Under the pieces are notes generated by a model. The model was not told where the DNA came from and made no database searches. It saw only the letters and a program-made list of their open reading frames with translations. From positions 151,892,372 to 151,956,371 of the forward strand of contig NC_073696.1 in assembly GCF_029784165.1 (NCBI RefSeq): DNA of 64,000 bases. The letters run 5' to 3'. Position numbers and translations under genes: made by a program. This DNA is from Wyeomyia smithii. Its lineage: Eukaryota > Arthropoda > Insecta > Diptera > Culicidae. Below are positions 1-13,812 of this stretch, piece by piece (position 1 is the first letter of the stretch; the number at the start of each line of letters is the position of its first letter).

Positions 1-734
<734 letters not shown>

Positions 735-3700
735 GTTTCATATAAAAATTTTTGAATTACTTTATCAAGTATGGCGGTACAAAATGAGACATATTCAAAA
801 TTCAATAGCTCGGCTCAGACCCTGCTTTCAAACCTAATATTTGACATGGTGATGGGCTAGGGTATGCAGAACATATCTGGGGTGGTGCCGTCGATGTGCT
901 TTTTCATGTTTCATATGAAAGTTTTTGAATTACTTTATCAAGTATGGCGGTACAAAATGAGACATATTCAAAATTCAATAGCTCGGCTCAGACCACTGGC
1001 GTAGCGTGGTGGGGGCGGCGGGGGCGGCGGGGGCGGTCCGCCCCGGGTGTCACCCTCTAAGGGGTGACACCCATGAGGAAAATTTTAATATGTGTAACCT
1101 TCATCCTTCAACCTTTATCCTTGAGATTTACTATCAATTAGGTGGAGGTCGCGGTGAAACCCTCGAAAATTATATAAATTTGCTTTCAAGAGTATAATCT
1201 CAACCAATTTTTCAAAAATAGGTAGATTTAGTGCAATTGAAAACAAACGTGCTAACTCTCACAAATTTTTGATAACAAAATGATTTCATTGCAACCTGGT
1301 GAAGGTGACACCCAGGAGCAAAGGGGTGACACCCAAATTTGCCGCCCCGGGTATCACCCGGTCACGCTACGCCACTGGCTCAGACCCTGCTTTCAAACCT
1401 AATATTTGACATGGTGATGGGCTAGGGTATGCAGAACATATCTGGGGTGGTGCCGTCCATGTGCTTTTTCATGTTTCATATGAAAATTTTTGAATTACTT
1501 TATCAAGTATGGCGGTACAAAATGAGACATATTCAAAATTCAATAGCTCGGCTCAGACCCTGCTTTCAAACCTAATATTTGACATGGTGATGGGCCAGGG
1601 TATGCAGAACATATCAGGGGTGGTGCCGTCAATGTGCTTTTTCATGTTTCATATAAAAATTTTTGAATTACTTTATCAAGTATGGCGGTACAAAATGAGA
1701 CATATTCAAAATTCAATAGCTCGGCTCAGACCCTGCTTTCAAACCTAATATTTGACATGGTGATGGGCTAGGGTATGCAGAACATATCTGAGGTGGTGCC
1801 GTCGATGTGCTGTTTCATGTTTCATATAAAAGTTTTTGAATTACTTTATCAAGTATGGCGGTACAAAATGAGACATATTCAAAATTCAATAGCTCGGCTC
1901 AGACCCTGCTTTCAAACCTAATATTTGACATAATGATGGGCCAGGGTATGCAAAACATATCTGGAGTGGTGCCGTCGATGTGCTTTTTCATGTTTCATAT
2001 AAAACTTTTTGAATTACTTTATCAAGTATGGCGGTACAAAATGAGACATATTCAAAATTCAATAGCTCGGCTCAGACCCTGCTTTCAAACCTAATATTTG
2101 AGATGGTGATGGGCTAGAGTATGCAAAACATATCTGGGGTACTGCCGTTGATGTGCTTTTTCATGTTTCATATAAAAATTTTTAAATTACTTTATCAAGT
2201 ATGGCGGTACAAAATGACACATATTCAAAATTCAATAGCTCGGCTCAGACCCTGCTTTCAAACCTAATATTTGACATGGTGATGGACCAGGGTATGCAAA
2301 ACATATCTGGGGTGGTGCCGTTGATGTGCTTTTTCATGTTTCATATAAAAATTTTTTGAATTTTTTTATCAAGTATGGCAGTACAAAATGAGGCATATTC
2401 AAAATTCAATAGCTCGGCTCAGACCCTGCTTTCAAACCTAATATTTGACATGGTGATGGACCAGGGTATGCAGAACATATCTGGGGTGGTACCGTCGATG
2501 TGCTTTTGCATGTTTCATATAAAAATTTTTGAATTACTTTATCAAGTATGGCGGTGCAAAATGAAACATATTCAAAATTCAATAGCTCGGCTCAGACCCT
2601 GCTTTCAAACGTGATATTTGACATGGTGATGGGCCAGGGTATGCAAAACATATCTGGAGTACTGCCGTTGATGTGCTTTTTCATGTTTCATATAAAACTT
2701 TTTGAATTACTTTATCAAGTATGGCGGTACAAAATGAGACATATTCAAAATTCAATAGCTCGGCTCTGACCCTGCTTTCAAACCTAATATTTGACATGGT
2801 GATGGACCAGGGTATGCAAAACATATCTGGGGTGGTGCCGTTGATGTGCTTTTTCATGTTTCATATAAAAATTTTTTGAATTTTTTTATCAAGTATGGCA
2901 GTACAAAATGAGGCATATTCAAAATTCAATAGCTCGGCTCAGACCCTGCTTTCAAACCTAATATTTGACGTGGTGATGGGCCAGGGTATGCAAAACATAT
3001 CTGGGGTACTGCCGTTGATGTGTTTTTTCATGTTTCATATAAAAATTTTTGAATTACTTTATCAAGTATGGCGGTACAAAATGAGACATATTCAAAATTC
3101 AATAGCTCGGCTCAGACCCTGCTTTCAAACCTAATATTTGACATGGTGATGGGCCAGGGTATGCAGAACATATCTGGGGTGGTACCGTCGATGTGCTTTT
3201 TCATGTTTCATATGAAAATTTTTGAATTTCTTTATCAAGTATCGCGGTACAAAATGAGACATATTCAAAATTCAATAGCTCGGCTCAGACCCTGCTTTTA
3301 AACCAAATATTCGACATGGTGATGTGCTAGGGTATGCAGAACATATCTGGGGTGGTGCCGTCGATGTGCTTTTTCATGTTTCATATAAAAATTTTTGAAT
3401 TACTTTATCAAGTATGGCGGTACAAAATGAGACATATTCAAAATTCAATAGCTCGGCTCAGACCCTGCTTTCAAACCTAATATTTGACATGGTGATGGGC
3501 TAGGGTATGCAGAACATATCTGGGGTGGTGCCGTCGATGTGCTTTCTCATGTTTCATATAAAACTTTTTGAATTACTTTATCAAGTATGGCGGTACAAAA
3601 TGAGACATATTCAAAATTCAATAGCTCGGTTCAGACCCTGCTTTCAAACCTAATATTTGACACGGTGATGGGCTAGAGTATGCAGAATATATCTGGGGTG

Positions 3701-6700
3701 GTGCCATCGATGTGCTTTTTCATGTTTCATATAAAAGTTTTTGAATTACTTTATCAAGTATGGCGGTACAAAATGAGACATATTCAAAATTCAATAGCTC
3801 GGCTCAGACCCTGCTTTTAAACCTAATATTTGACATGGTGATGGGCCAGGGTATGCAGAACATATCTGTGGTGGTACCGTCGATGTGCTTTTGCATGTTT
3901 CATATAAAAATTTTTGAATTACTTTATCAAGTATGGCGGTACAAAATGAAACATATTCAAAATTCAATAGCTCGGCTCAGACCCTGCTTTCAAACGTGAT
4001 ATTTGACATGGTGATGGGCCAGGGTATGCAAAACATATCTGGGGTACTGCCGTTGATGTGTTTTTTCATGTTTCATATAAAAATTTTTGAATTACTTTAT
4101 CAAGTATGGCGGTACAAAATGAGACATATTCAAAATTCAATAGCTCGGCTCAGACCCTGCTTTCAAACCTAATATTTGACATGGTGATGGGCCAGGGTAT
4201 GCAAAACATATCTGGGGTGGTGCTGTCGATGTGCTTTTTCATGTTTCATATAAAATTTTTGAATTACTTTATCAAGTATGGCGGTACAAAATGAGACATA
4301 TTCAAAATTCAATAGCTCGGCTCTGACCCTGCTTTCAAACCTAATATTTGACATGGTGATGGACCAGGGTATGCAGAACATATCTTGGCTGGTGCCGTCG
4401 ATGTGCTTTTTCATGTTTCATATAAAATTTTTTGAATTACTTTATCAAGTATGGCGGTACAAAATGAGACATATTCAAAATTCAATAGATCGGCTCAGAC
4501 CCTGCTTTTAAACCAAATATTCGACATGGTGATGTGCTAGGGTATGCAGAACATATCTGGGGTGGTGCCGTCGATGTGCTTTTTCATGTTTCATATAAAA
4601 ATTTTTGCAATACTTTATCAAGTATGGCGGTACAAAATGAGACATATTCAAAATTCAATAGCTCGGCTCAGACCCTGCTTTCAAACCTAATATTTGACAT
4701 GGTGATGGGCTAGGGTATGCAGAACATATCTGGGGTGGTGCCGTCGATGTGCTTTCTCATGTTTCATATAAAACTTTTTGAATTACTTTATCAAGTATGG
4801 CGGTACAAAATGAGACATATTCAAAATTCAATAGCTCGGTTCAGACCCTGCTTTCAAACCTAATATTTGACACGGTGATGGACCAGGGTATGCAGAATAT
4901 ATCTGGGGTGGTGCCATCGATGTGCTTTTTCATGTTTCATATAAAAGTTTTTGAATTACTTTATCAAGTATGGCGGTACAAAATGAGACATATTCAAAAT
5001 TCAATAGCTCGGCTCAGACCCTGCTTTTAAACCTAATATTTGACATGGTGATGGGCCAGGGTATGCAGAACATATCTGGGGTGGTACCGTCGATGTGCTT
5101 TTGCATGTTTCATATAAAAATTTTTGAATTACTTTATCAAGTATGGCGGTACAAAATGAAACATATTCAAAATTCAATAGCTCGGCTCAGACCCTGCTTT
5201 CAAACGTGATATTTGACATGGTGATGGACCAGGGTATGCAAAACATATCTGGGGTACTGCCGTTGATGTGTTTTTTCATGTTTCATATAAAAATTTTTGA
5301 ATTACTTTATCAAGTATGGCGGTACAAAATGAGACATATTCAAAATTCAATAGCTCGGCTCAGACCCTGCTTTCAAACCTAATATTTGACATGGTGATGG
5401 GCCAGGGTATGCAGAACATATCTGGGGTGGTACCGTCGATGTGCTTTTTCATGTTTCATATGAAAATTTTTGAATTTCTTTATCAAGTATCGCGGTACAA
5501 AATGAGACATATTCAAAATTCAATAGCTCGGCTCAGAGCCTGCTTTCAAACCAAATATTTGACATGGTGATGTGCTAGGGTATGCAGAACATATCTGGGG
5601 TGGTGCCGTCGATGTGCTTTTTCATGTTTCATATAAAATTTTTGAATTACTTTATCAAGTATGGCGGTACAAAATGAGACATATTCAAAATTCAATAGCT
5701 CGGTTCAGACCCTGCTTTCAAACCTAATATTCGACATGGTGATGTGCTAGGGTATGCTGAACATATCTGGGGTGGTGCCGTCGATGTGCTTGTTCATGTT
5801 TCATATAAAATTTTTTTAATTACTTTATCAAGTATGGCGGTACAAAATGAGACATATTCAAAATTCAATAGCTCGGTTCAGACCCTGCTTTCAAACCTAA
5901 TATTCGACATGGTGATGGGCCAGGGTATGCAGAACATATCTGGGGTGGTACCGTCGATGTGCTTTTGCATGTTTCATATAAAAAATTTTGAATTACTTTA
6001 TCAAGTATGGCGGTACAAAATGAAACATATTCAAAATTCAATAGCTCGGCTCAGACCCTGCTTTTAAACGTGATATTTGACATGGTGATGGGCCAGGGTA
6101 TGCAAAACATATCTGGGGTACTGCCGTTGATGTGCTTTTTCATGTTGCATATAAAAATTTTTGAATTACTTTATCAAGTATGGCGGTACAAAATGAGACA
6201 TATTCAAAATTCAATAGCTCGGCTCAGACCCTGCTATCAAACCTAATATTTGACATGGTGATGGGCTAGGGTATGCAAAACATATCTGGGGTGGTGCCGT
6301 CAATGTGCTTTTTCATGTTTCATATAAAAATTTTTGAATTACTTTATCAAGTATGGCGGTACAAAATGAGACATATTCAAAATTCAATAGCTCGGCTCAG
6401 ACCCTGCTTTCAAACCTAATATTTGACATGGTGATGGGCCAGGGTATGCAAAACATATCTGGGGTGGTGCCGTCGATGTGCTTTTTCATGTTTCATATAA
6501 AAATTTTTGAATTACTTTATCAATTATGGCGGTACAAAATGAGGCATATTCAAAATTCAATAGCTCGGCTAAGACCCTGCTTTCAAACCTAATATTTGAC
6601 ATGGTGATGGGCCAGGGTATGCAGAACATATCTGGGGTGGTGCCGTCGATGTGCTTTTTCATGTTTCATATAAAAATTTTTGAATTACTTTATCAAGTAT

Positions 6701-7204
6701 GGCGGTACAAAATGAGACATATTCAAAATTCAATAGCTCGGCTCAGACCCTGCTTTCAAACCTAATATTTGACATGGTGATGGACCAGGGTATGCAGAAC
6801 ATATCTGGGGTGGTGCCGTCGATGTGCTTTTTCATGTTTCATATAAAAATTTTTGAATTTCTTTATCAAGTATGGCGGTACAAAATGAGACATATTCAAA
6901 ATTCAATAGCTCGGCTCTGACCCTGCTTTCAAACCTAATATTTGACATGGTGATGGGCCAGGGTATGCAGAACATATCTGGGGTACTGCCGTTGATGTGC
7001 TTTTTCATGTTTCAAATAAAAATTTTTGAATTACTTTATCAAGTATGGCGGTACAAAATGAGACATATTCAAAATTCAATAGCTCGGCAGACCCTGCTTT
7101 CAAACCTAATATTTGACATGATGATGGGCTAGGGTATGCAGAACATATCTGGGGTGGTGCCGTCGATGTGCTTTTTCATGTTTCATATAAAAATTTTTGA
7201 ATTA
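735..7204 (+). repeat. 173-bp satellite array (about 35 units)
   Basis: Head-to-tail units of 173 bp (rarely 172 or 174) follow one another from 735 to 7204, broken only by the insertion at 994-1377. Units differ by a few substitutions. Variants recur in the same order 1,210 bp apart, i.e. seven units: 'gctttctcat' at 3541 and 4751, 'cacggtgatg' at 3661 and 4871, 'ttgcatg' at 3891 and 5101, 'caaacgtgat' at 3991 and 5201. A three-unit (520-bp) duplication spans about 2219-3258. Each unit is open for about 240 nt in one frame, but 173 is not a multiple of 3 and a TAG variant often closes the frame, so I do not call genes. The same satellite recurs at 46839-47551. Confidence 0.97.
994..1377. mobile_element. 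hAT-type MITE inside the satellite
   Basis: A 384-bp insertion flanked by an exact 8-bp duplication GCTCAGAC (986-993 and 1378-1385) that belongs to the satellite unit. Terminal inverted repeats read CACTGGCGTAGCGTG on the left and CAGTGGCGTAGCGTG (reverse complement) on the right, one mismatch in 15. An 8-bp target duplication with a CAGTGGCG-type end fits hAT. The interior has no coding frame and carries several GGGTGTCACCC-like motifs in both orientations. Confidence 0.93.
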
Positions 7205-8603
<1,399 letters not shown>

Positions 8604-8619
8604 TTTTTTTTCTTTTCAT

Positions 8620-9318
8620 TACTGCGTGAGATGTGCATCACTCCTTCCGGAAGAACCACCAAAAAAAAAATTTTAAAAACCCAAGCAGATGCCACGTTGG
8701 CCTCAGTGGCAGCTGCAAAAACTTCCTTCACATTCACATCAAACACATCCTTCCAACATCCATTACCATTATCCTCCTGGAAGAGAATACCAACATCCTT
8801 CACAATATCCCGAATATCCACCACCACATTCCCAATGCAATTTCCAACATCCATGTCCATGTCCGCATTATGAACCACAGGTAAACGGAAATCGGTATCC
8901 GCATTCTCAGGAAATATCTTATGGGACGGCCCCCGGACCTGCAAACTTGCCACCCTTCGCGCCGGCAACGCGACCACCCGTCGCTCCGGCTAGGCGACCA
9001 TCCATCGCGCCGGCTATGACATCACCCATTGCACCGGCCAATGCGCCGCCCGTCGCACCGGTCTACGCACCGGCCAAACCGCCGCCTGTCACACCGGTCT
9101 ACACGCCGGCCAATGCGCCTGCTAACGCACCGGTCTACGCTCTGACAAACCAACCGCCCATTGCGTCGGCCAACGCACCACCCGTTGCACCGATCAAAGT
9201 GCCGGATGACGCACCGTCTATCGCGCCGTCCGTTGCAATGGTCCACGCGCCGGATAATACGCCATCCATTGCGTCGGCCAACACGCCACCGATCTCGCCG
9301 CCTCATGTGCAACAATAA
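8620..9318 (+). pseudogene. Decayed copy of a zinc-ribbon/proline-rich gene (last large exon)
   Basis: Homologous to the third exon of the minus-strand gene at 34392-35254. The splice acceptor CAG of that copy is CAT here (8617-8619). After the CxxC-containing start (YCVRCASLLPEEP) an in-frame TAA lies at 8674-8676. Beyond it, in the same frame, 8689-9318 stays open for 209 residues: a His/Tyr/Pro/Gln-rich part (about 20-80), then a Pro/Ala repeat region built on units such as APANAPPVAP, ending HVQQ and stop. The first two exons are absent; (TA)n and a MITE occupy the upstream side. The long frame could still be translated from the ATG at 8689, but no upstream signal supports this. Function unknown. 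Confidence 0.7.
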
Positions 9319-9435
9319 AAATTAAAAATCCTTAAAACCCAGATAAGCAAATTTACATTACTATAGTAGACCGTATCCGATATTCCTATTCCAAAAAAAA
9401 AAACACCGAAATGATTGCAATCGTTTTTTTTTCAG

Positions 9436-9501
9436 ATGCCAAACCACGAACTGAGAGAAGAATTGGCCCTAGAGACCAAAAAAGCTTTTGTTTTTCAATA
9501 A
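9436..9501 (+). other. Conserved 21-codon terminal mini-frame of the proline-rich gene copy
   Basis: Preceded by a strong acceptor (poly-T then CAG, ending 9435), it opens with ATG, reads MPNHELREELALETKKAFVF..., and ends at TAA. The inverted copy at 34091-34156 keeps the same acceptor, length, start and stop, with only a few residue changes. It may be a final coding exon or a spliced 3' untranslated exon; I cannot identify the matching donor. Confidence 0.5.
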
Positions 9502-9738
9502 ATAAATAAAAAATATAAAATAAAACTTTATTTAAGTATAATATAATATGACTCAATATCTCTACTTTTTGGATTCTTTTCTGGTTTTATTAGTTGTAAA
9601 AATCTTAATGTTTAGGCTATTTCATCACCAGCCTATTTCGTTTGGTTTCGTACAAAGGTTTAATCAAATCATACTATGCGATCGATTTATTTTATGTCGA
9701 TTTATTTCGAGTACTGTCAACTCCCTTGAAAATCGGTC
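9502..9738. other. Flank of the decayed gene copy
   Basis: AT-rich sequence with several AATAAA-like motifs just after the mini-frame (about 9497-9530), consistent with a polyadenylation region. Parts are alignable by eye with the inverse strand at 33940-34090. Confidence 0.4.
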
Positions 9739-9850
9739 TATTTGTCGGAATTACAACTAAGAGATTGTGCTAACGAGAACCTGTTGAGTATGGTAAAAAA
9801 TAGAAGGGACATTTTACTGGGCTACAAACGAAAACATGATCATAGTAACT
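9739..9850 (+). other. Duplicated segment, possibly coding
   Basis: This matches the minus strand at about 33835-33935 (there read as SELQSGDCANESLLSMVKNR; here SELQLRDCANENLLSMVKNR). Several differences between the copies fall at third codon positions (GCT/GCC, TTG/TTA, AGT/AGC), hinting that the frame was once translated. The frame here runs 9742-10032, but only the first 30 or so residues are shared. No family recognised. Confidence 0.4.
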
Positions 9851-9959
9851 GCCGTAAAGAGAGCTGTTTATTAACCTACGGCAAGTTTCTCGCCTTATCG
9901 CTCGCGTTCGCGTTCACCATGACAGAGGCTCGTAAAAAATGTGTATTTTTCTGTATTCT

Positions 9960-10772
<813 letters not shown>

Positions 10773-10847
10773 TACAGGCACTCTAACGCATCGCTATAGC
10801 GACCGCAATTATTGTGCGTAGAAAGTAACGTGTCGATTTTTTATAGT

Positions 10848-11098
10848 GTACTCCCACGTAGCGCAATTTGGCATTAGGGAACCTGTATATGTATTAGAGA
10901 AATGATATTTGGCAACTGTCAACATCAAAACGGGTAACGGCAATGCAAAATTATACAGCTCGCCCGTTTTGATGTTGACAGTTGCCTTAACGGTGAGTGT
11001 CTCGGCGTCTCTCTGGTGTATAGGCTGACTATTTGGCATGGTTGTCTCACGCAGTGTAACACTTCGCTGAATGAGCGAGTTATGTGATATACGAATGT
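10848..11098. mobile_element. Fragment of the TAGGG/ATAACGC foldback MITE, interrupted
   Basis: The pieces 10848-10874 and 11031-11098 match, in order, the interior and right half of the palindromic MITE at 32063-32222 (CCCACGTA(G/A)CGCAATTT, then the ACGCA-TGTAAC-CTTCGCTGAAT part and the ATAACTCGC-type arm). A 156-bp insertion with a 9-bp duplication separates them. Confidence 0.65.
10875..11030. mobile_element. 156-bp insertion with 9-bp target duplication and a perfect hairpin
   Basis: The exact 9-bp duplication ATTTGGCAT lies at 10866-10874 and 11031-11039. Inside, 10911-10934 and 10963-10986 form perfect 24-bp arms (GGCAACTGTC...ACGGG) around a 28-nt loop. The right part (TTAACGGTGAGTGT, then GCGTCTCTCTGGTGTA) recurs at 15766-15801. 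A 9-bp duplication is typical of MULE-type elements, but the outer ends form only a weak inverted repeat, so the superfamily is unproven. Confidence 0.7.
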
Positions 11099-11583
11099 TC
11101 CCTCAAGTATCGATCCTAAAATCCGAAATATTAACCCGAGGGAATCGATTTTTTTCGAAGCTGATGCAATCCCGCCCAATGCTAGTTAGGGCGTTTAAAA
11201 ATCGCTTCTTGGATAGTTGTATGTTTTTTGAGCTAGTGAAATTTTAAGAAAAAATAGTGTTTTTTGAAGTTTTAAGGCGAAACAAACAAGTAAGCACTTA
11301 TTAGAACCAAAAATCCTTGTTTCTAAATAAAAATAAATTTATTTTTGATATTTATTCGATAAAATTTAACCTAAAAACCGTGCGTGCTTGTTCATTTTGA
11401 GCACGCTACATAATTTGGTATTTTTCGTATCAATATTCATTCAATTGGGTTTCACATGTATTCGAAATTTTCATATTTGTAATTGAGATTCCACGTGCAT
11501 GGAAATGAAACAATTGAAGTTTTATTATTTCTGCTAATTAGAAGAAACATAACCTTTAAAATGCAAAAGAATTATATAGGGTG
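11099..11583. other. Unassigned AT-rich region
   Basis: No gene or element recognised. Confidence 0.35.
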
Positions 11584-11756
11584 TCAGCTCTATTCTCGTC
11601 AGGATTTACCGATTATCGTCCGGGTGGTAGAGCTTCAATTTCTCATATGATGGTTCTTCATGATGCAGCGCATCTTCCTGCAAAAGATTAGTTTTCTATG
11701 ACTTCATTAACCCCCCCGGACGATAATTGGACAAACCTAACGATAATAGAGCCGAT
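11584..11756. mobile_element. Small inverted-repeat MITE
   Basis: The left end (about 11585-11624, beginning CAGCTCTATTCTCGTCAGG) and the right end (about 11715-11755, reverse complement beginning TCGGCTCTATTATCGTTAGG) form imperfect arms of roughly 40 bp that both end in ATTATCGTCCGGG. About 170 bp in total, non-coding. No clear target duplication was found. Confidence 0.7.
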
Positions 11757-11961
11757 ACTCAGTCATCTTAAGTTAGACTTATGCTCGTCTACTTATGCGC
11801 ATTTTATAGTTCATACCAGAGTACATAGTAAACCTTCTTAATCTCAGAAAACAATTGCACAATGCAAAAGCGCAGACTTTCGGAAGGCAAAGCACATTTT
11901 TAGTGGCACAATCTATCACTTTCCTAAATAGATAATTCACTTCCACTATTATAGTGTTTTT

Positions 11962-12000
11962 CAGTGGCGAAGTGTAACTGAGTCACACCCGGTGCGGATA
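11962..12000 (+). mobile_element. Solo end of a CAGTGGCG-type hAT element
   Basis: CAGTGGCGAAGTG followed by a TAACTGAGTCACACCC-like stretch resembles the right end (reverse complement) of the hAT MITE at 994-1377. I do not find the partner terminus, so this is probably a truncated relative. Confidence 0.45.
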
Positions 12001-12510
12001 ATTTGAGTACCACTCTCGAACTCATGTGTGCCACTCCGCTATCTTGCAGCCAATATGAGAAAATGTATGACAATTTATAATTATTCTCGCTGATGTAACC
12101 CTTTTGAAGGTGACACGCGTGTACATATTCTCATGGATCATTCCCCATGATATCATTTTGTAGGTTGCTTCCGGTTTTCCAATCCGCCAGACTAGCAAAT
12201 ATAGTGACTATAAGAAGAAAAATTTTCTGTGACGGGTTAATTGACAGTAACTGACAGAGTTAGACGAGATGGACAACAAAAACTGACCAAATCAGCATGG
12301 CGTTGAGATAAAGATAACTAATAATAATCGCAGTACCTGCAATTACCAGAACATCAAAACAATTCGATGCGACATTTGCCCGTGAACAATCAGTACTTAA
12401 TTTCTGTGTTGCCGCTGTTGTAGTGTTATATTTAAAATTATGTGTTTTCGTAAAAGGCTATAAATGATTCTGTCTGAATATTATCACTTTCAATTGCGTA
12501 GCACATTAAA
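12001..12510. other. Unassigned region
   Basis: No gene seen; may contain the interior of the element that starts at 11962. Confidence 0.3.
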
Positions 12511-12518
12511 CCATAATC

Positions 12519-12803
12519 CAGCGGTTCTCAACCTGGGGTACGCGTACCCCTGGGGGTACTCGAAAGCCTTCAGGGGGTACGCGAAAGAAAAATCAATAAT
12601 GGCGGACAAAGCAATTTTTCTCTAAAATACTTCATTTGTTTTTCAATCTTGCTCTTAAAACATGACTGTAGCAATCAAACAAACCATAGTTTAATTTGAA
12701 ACCTAAACAAGACTCTCTCCTACTCTGCGAAAACAATCCAATCCAATCGATATGAAAAATATCGCCAAGGGGTACGCGAATAAAAAAAGGTTGAGAACCG
12801 CTG
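12519..12803. mobile_element. hAT-type MITE (CAGCGGTTCTCAACC family)
   Basis: A 285-bp element with terminal inverted repeats CAGCGGTTCTCAACCT / AGGTTGAGAACCGCTG, flanked by an exact 8-bp duplication CCATAATC (12511-12518 and 12804-12811). Subterminal GGGGTACGCG motifs occur at both ends. The CAGCGGTTCTCAACC end is typical of the hAT superfamily. No transposase. A decayed relative lies at 32278-32504. Confidence 0.95.
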
Positions 12804-12811
12804 CCATAATC

Positions 12812-13812
12812 AATCATTTTACACTCAGATTTCAATGCTTGCACAGGTCAAATGCCGAGACACGGTAAAATACCGTGGATTCCAATGAAAATTGATATGG
12901 GTCGACATAATAGAATGATTAGGATCGTTTTTCGACATTCATATGTGAAGAGCATTAGGGATTAGCGTGCGATTTATTTTCAGTGTACGTCCAGACCTAG
13001 GACATTCAGAACTATTACACTTATTCTCGTTTTAATTGTTCAGTAATTTTTATTACGGTCATGTTCAGTAAATTTGAAAAAATATTGATCATTTTGTAAT
13101 TTTCTCAAAAATAACTGATGTCGGTTGAAGTTTTCACCGAATTACCGTTATGAAAAAGGCACTTGACGAGCTCAGCAAAAACATTACTGACCTTTTCTGT
13201 AAACTAAAGTATGTTCTGCACTTTCATAAAGTTCAGTAAATATTTGAGGATCTGTCAGCATCTTCCTAAGTGTTGCTGAAAACTCTTCAATTGTTTAACT
13301 GAACTCTTGTTGTTTTTTACTCTGTTCGGCAATTTCTGCATCTGTCAAAACGAAACATCAAATGTCCGCCATTTTCAAATATTCAGAGTTTCGAAGCTGA
13401 GTTTTTAAGTATTTCGCGTGTGATATTCAAAAAAAATGGATATCTTTCAAATCTACAAGAAAACGACGTGGAGGTATACAATCTATTCAGTCAGCATATG
13501 GAAATTTTTCCACCACAGGAGAGCAGTTTACTAGAAGCCTGTAACAAAAAGCCTGTTTTCATCATAACATTAAACGTATCAAGTTTTCACTCGAATGTGC
13601 TGGGAACACCAGTATAATCGATCTAAACAATCCGAAATTCCTTTCTAAAATCATTCAACAGTTGCAATAGCAACTTTTACAATGGTTCATATTTCTCTCG
13701 TAACCATGAAAAAACTTTACGTTTACAGAATGCTCGGTAATTTGTGACGAATAGTTAGCTTTGTAAATACCGAATAATGCAGCAATTTCTGATGAACGCT
13801 TACAGAGCTATC
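12812..13812. other. Unassigned region with CAG(C/T)AA-type repeats
   Basis: No gene is supported. Between 13060 and 13340 there are several loosely related motifs of the form gtTCAGTAA, ctCAGCAA, cTGCTGAA; related motifs in inverse orientation reappear at 15140-15225, on the far side of the foldback. The foldback may therefore have inserted into an older element. The 65-residue open frame at 13420 shows no family features. Confidence 0.3.

Noticed and set aside
735..7204. A CRISPR-like array
   Set aside because: Units are contiguous 173-bp monomers without unique spacers, in a clearly eukaryotic context. The 42-bp hairpin units at 53757-53912 are likewise a minisatellite inside a MITE.
9022..9315. 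Minus-strand Arg/Cys-rich frame (also 34145-34547 plus strand)
   Set aside because: Antisense shadow of the GC-rich Pro/Ala repeat coding stretch.
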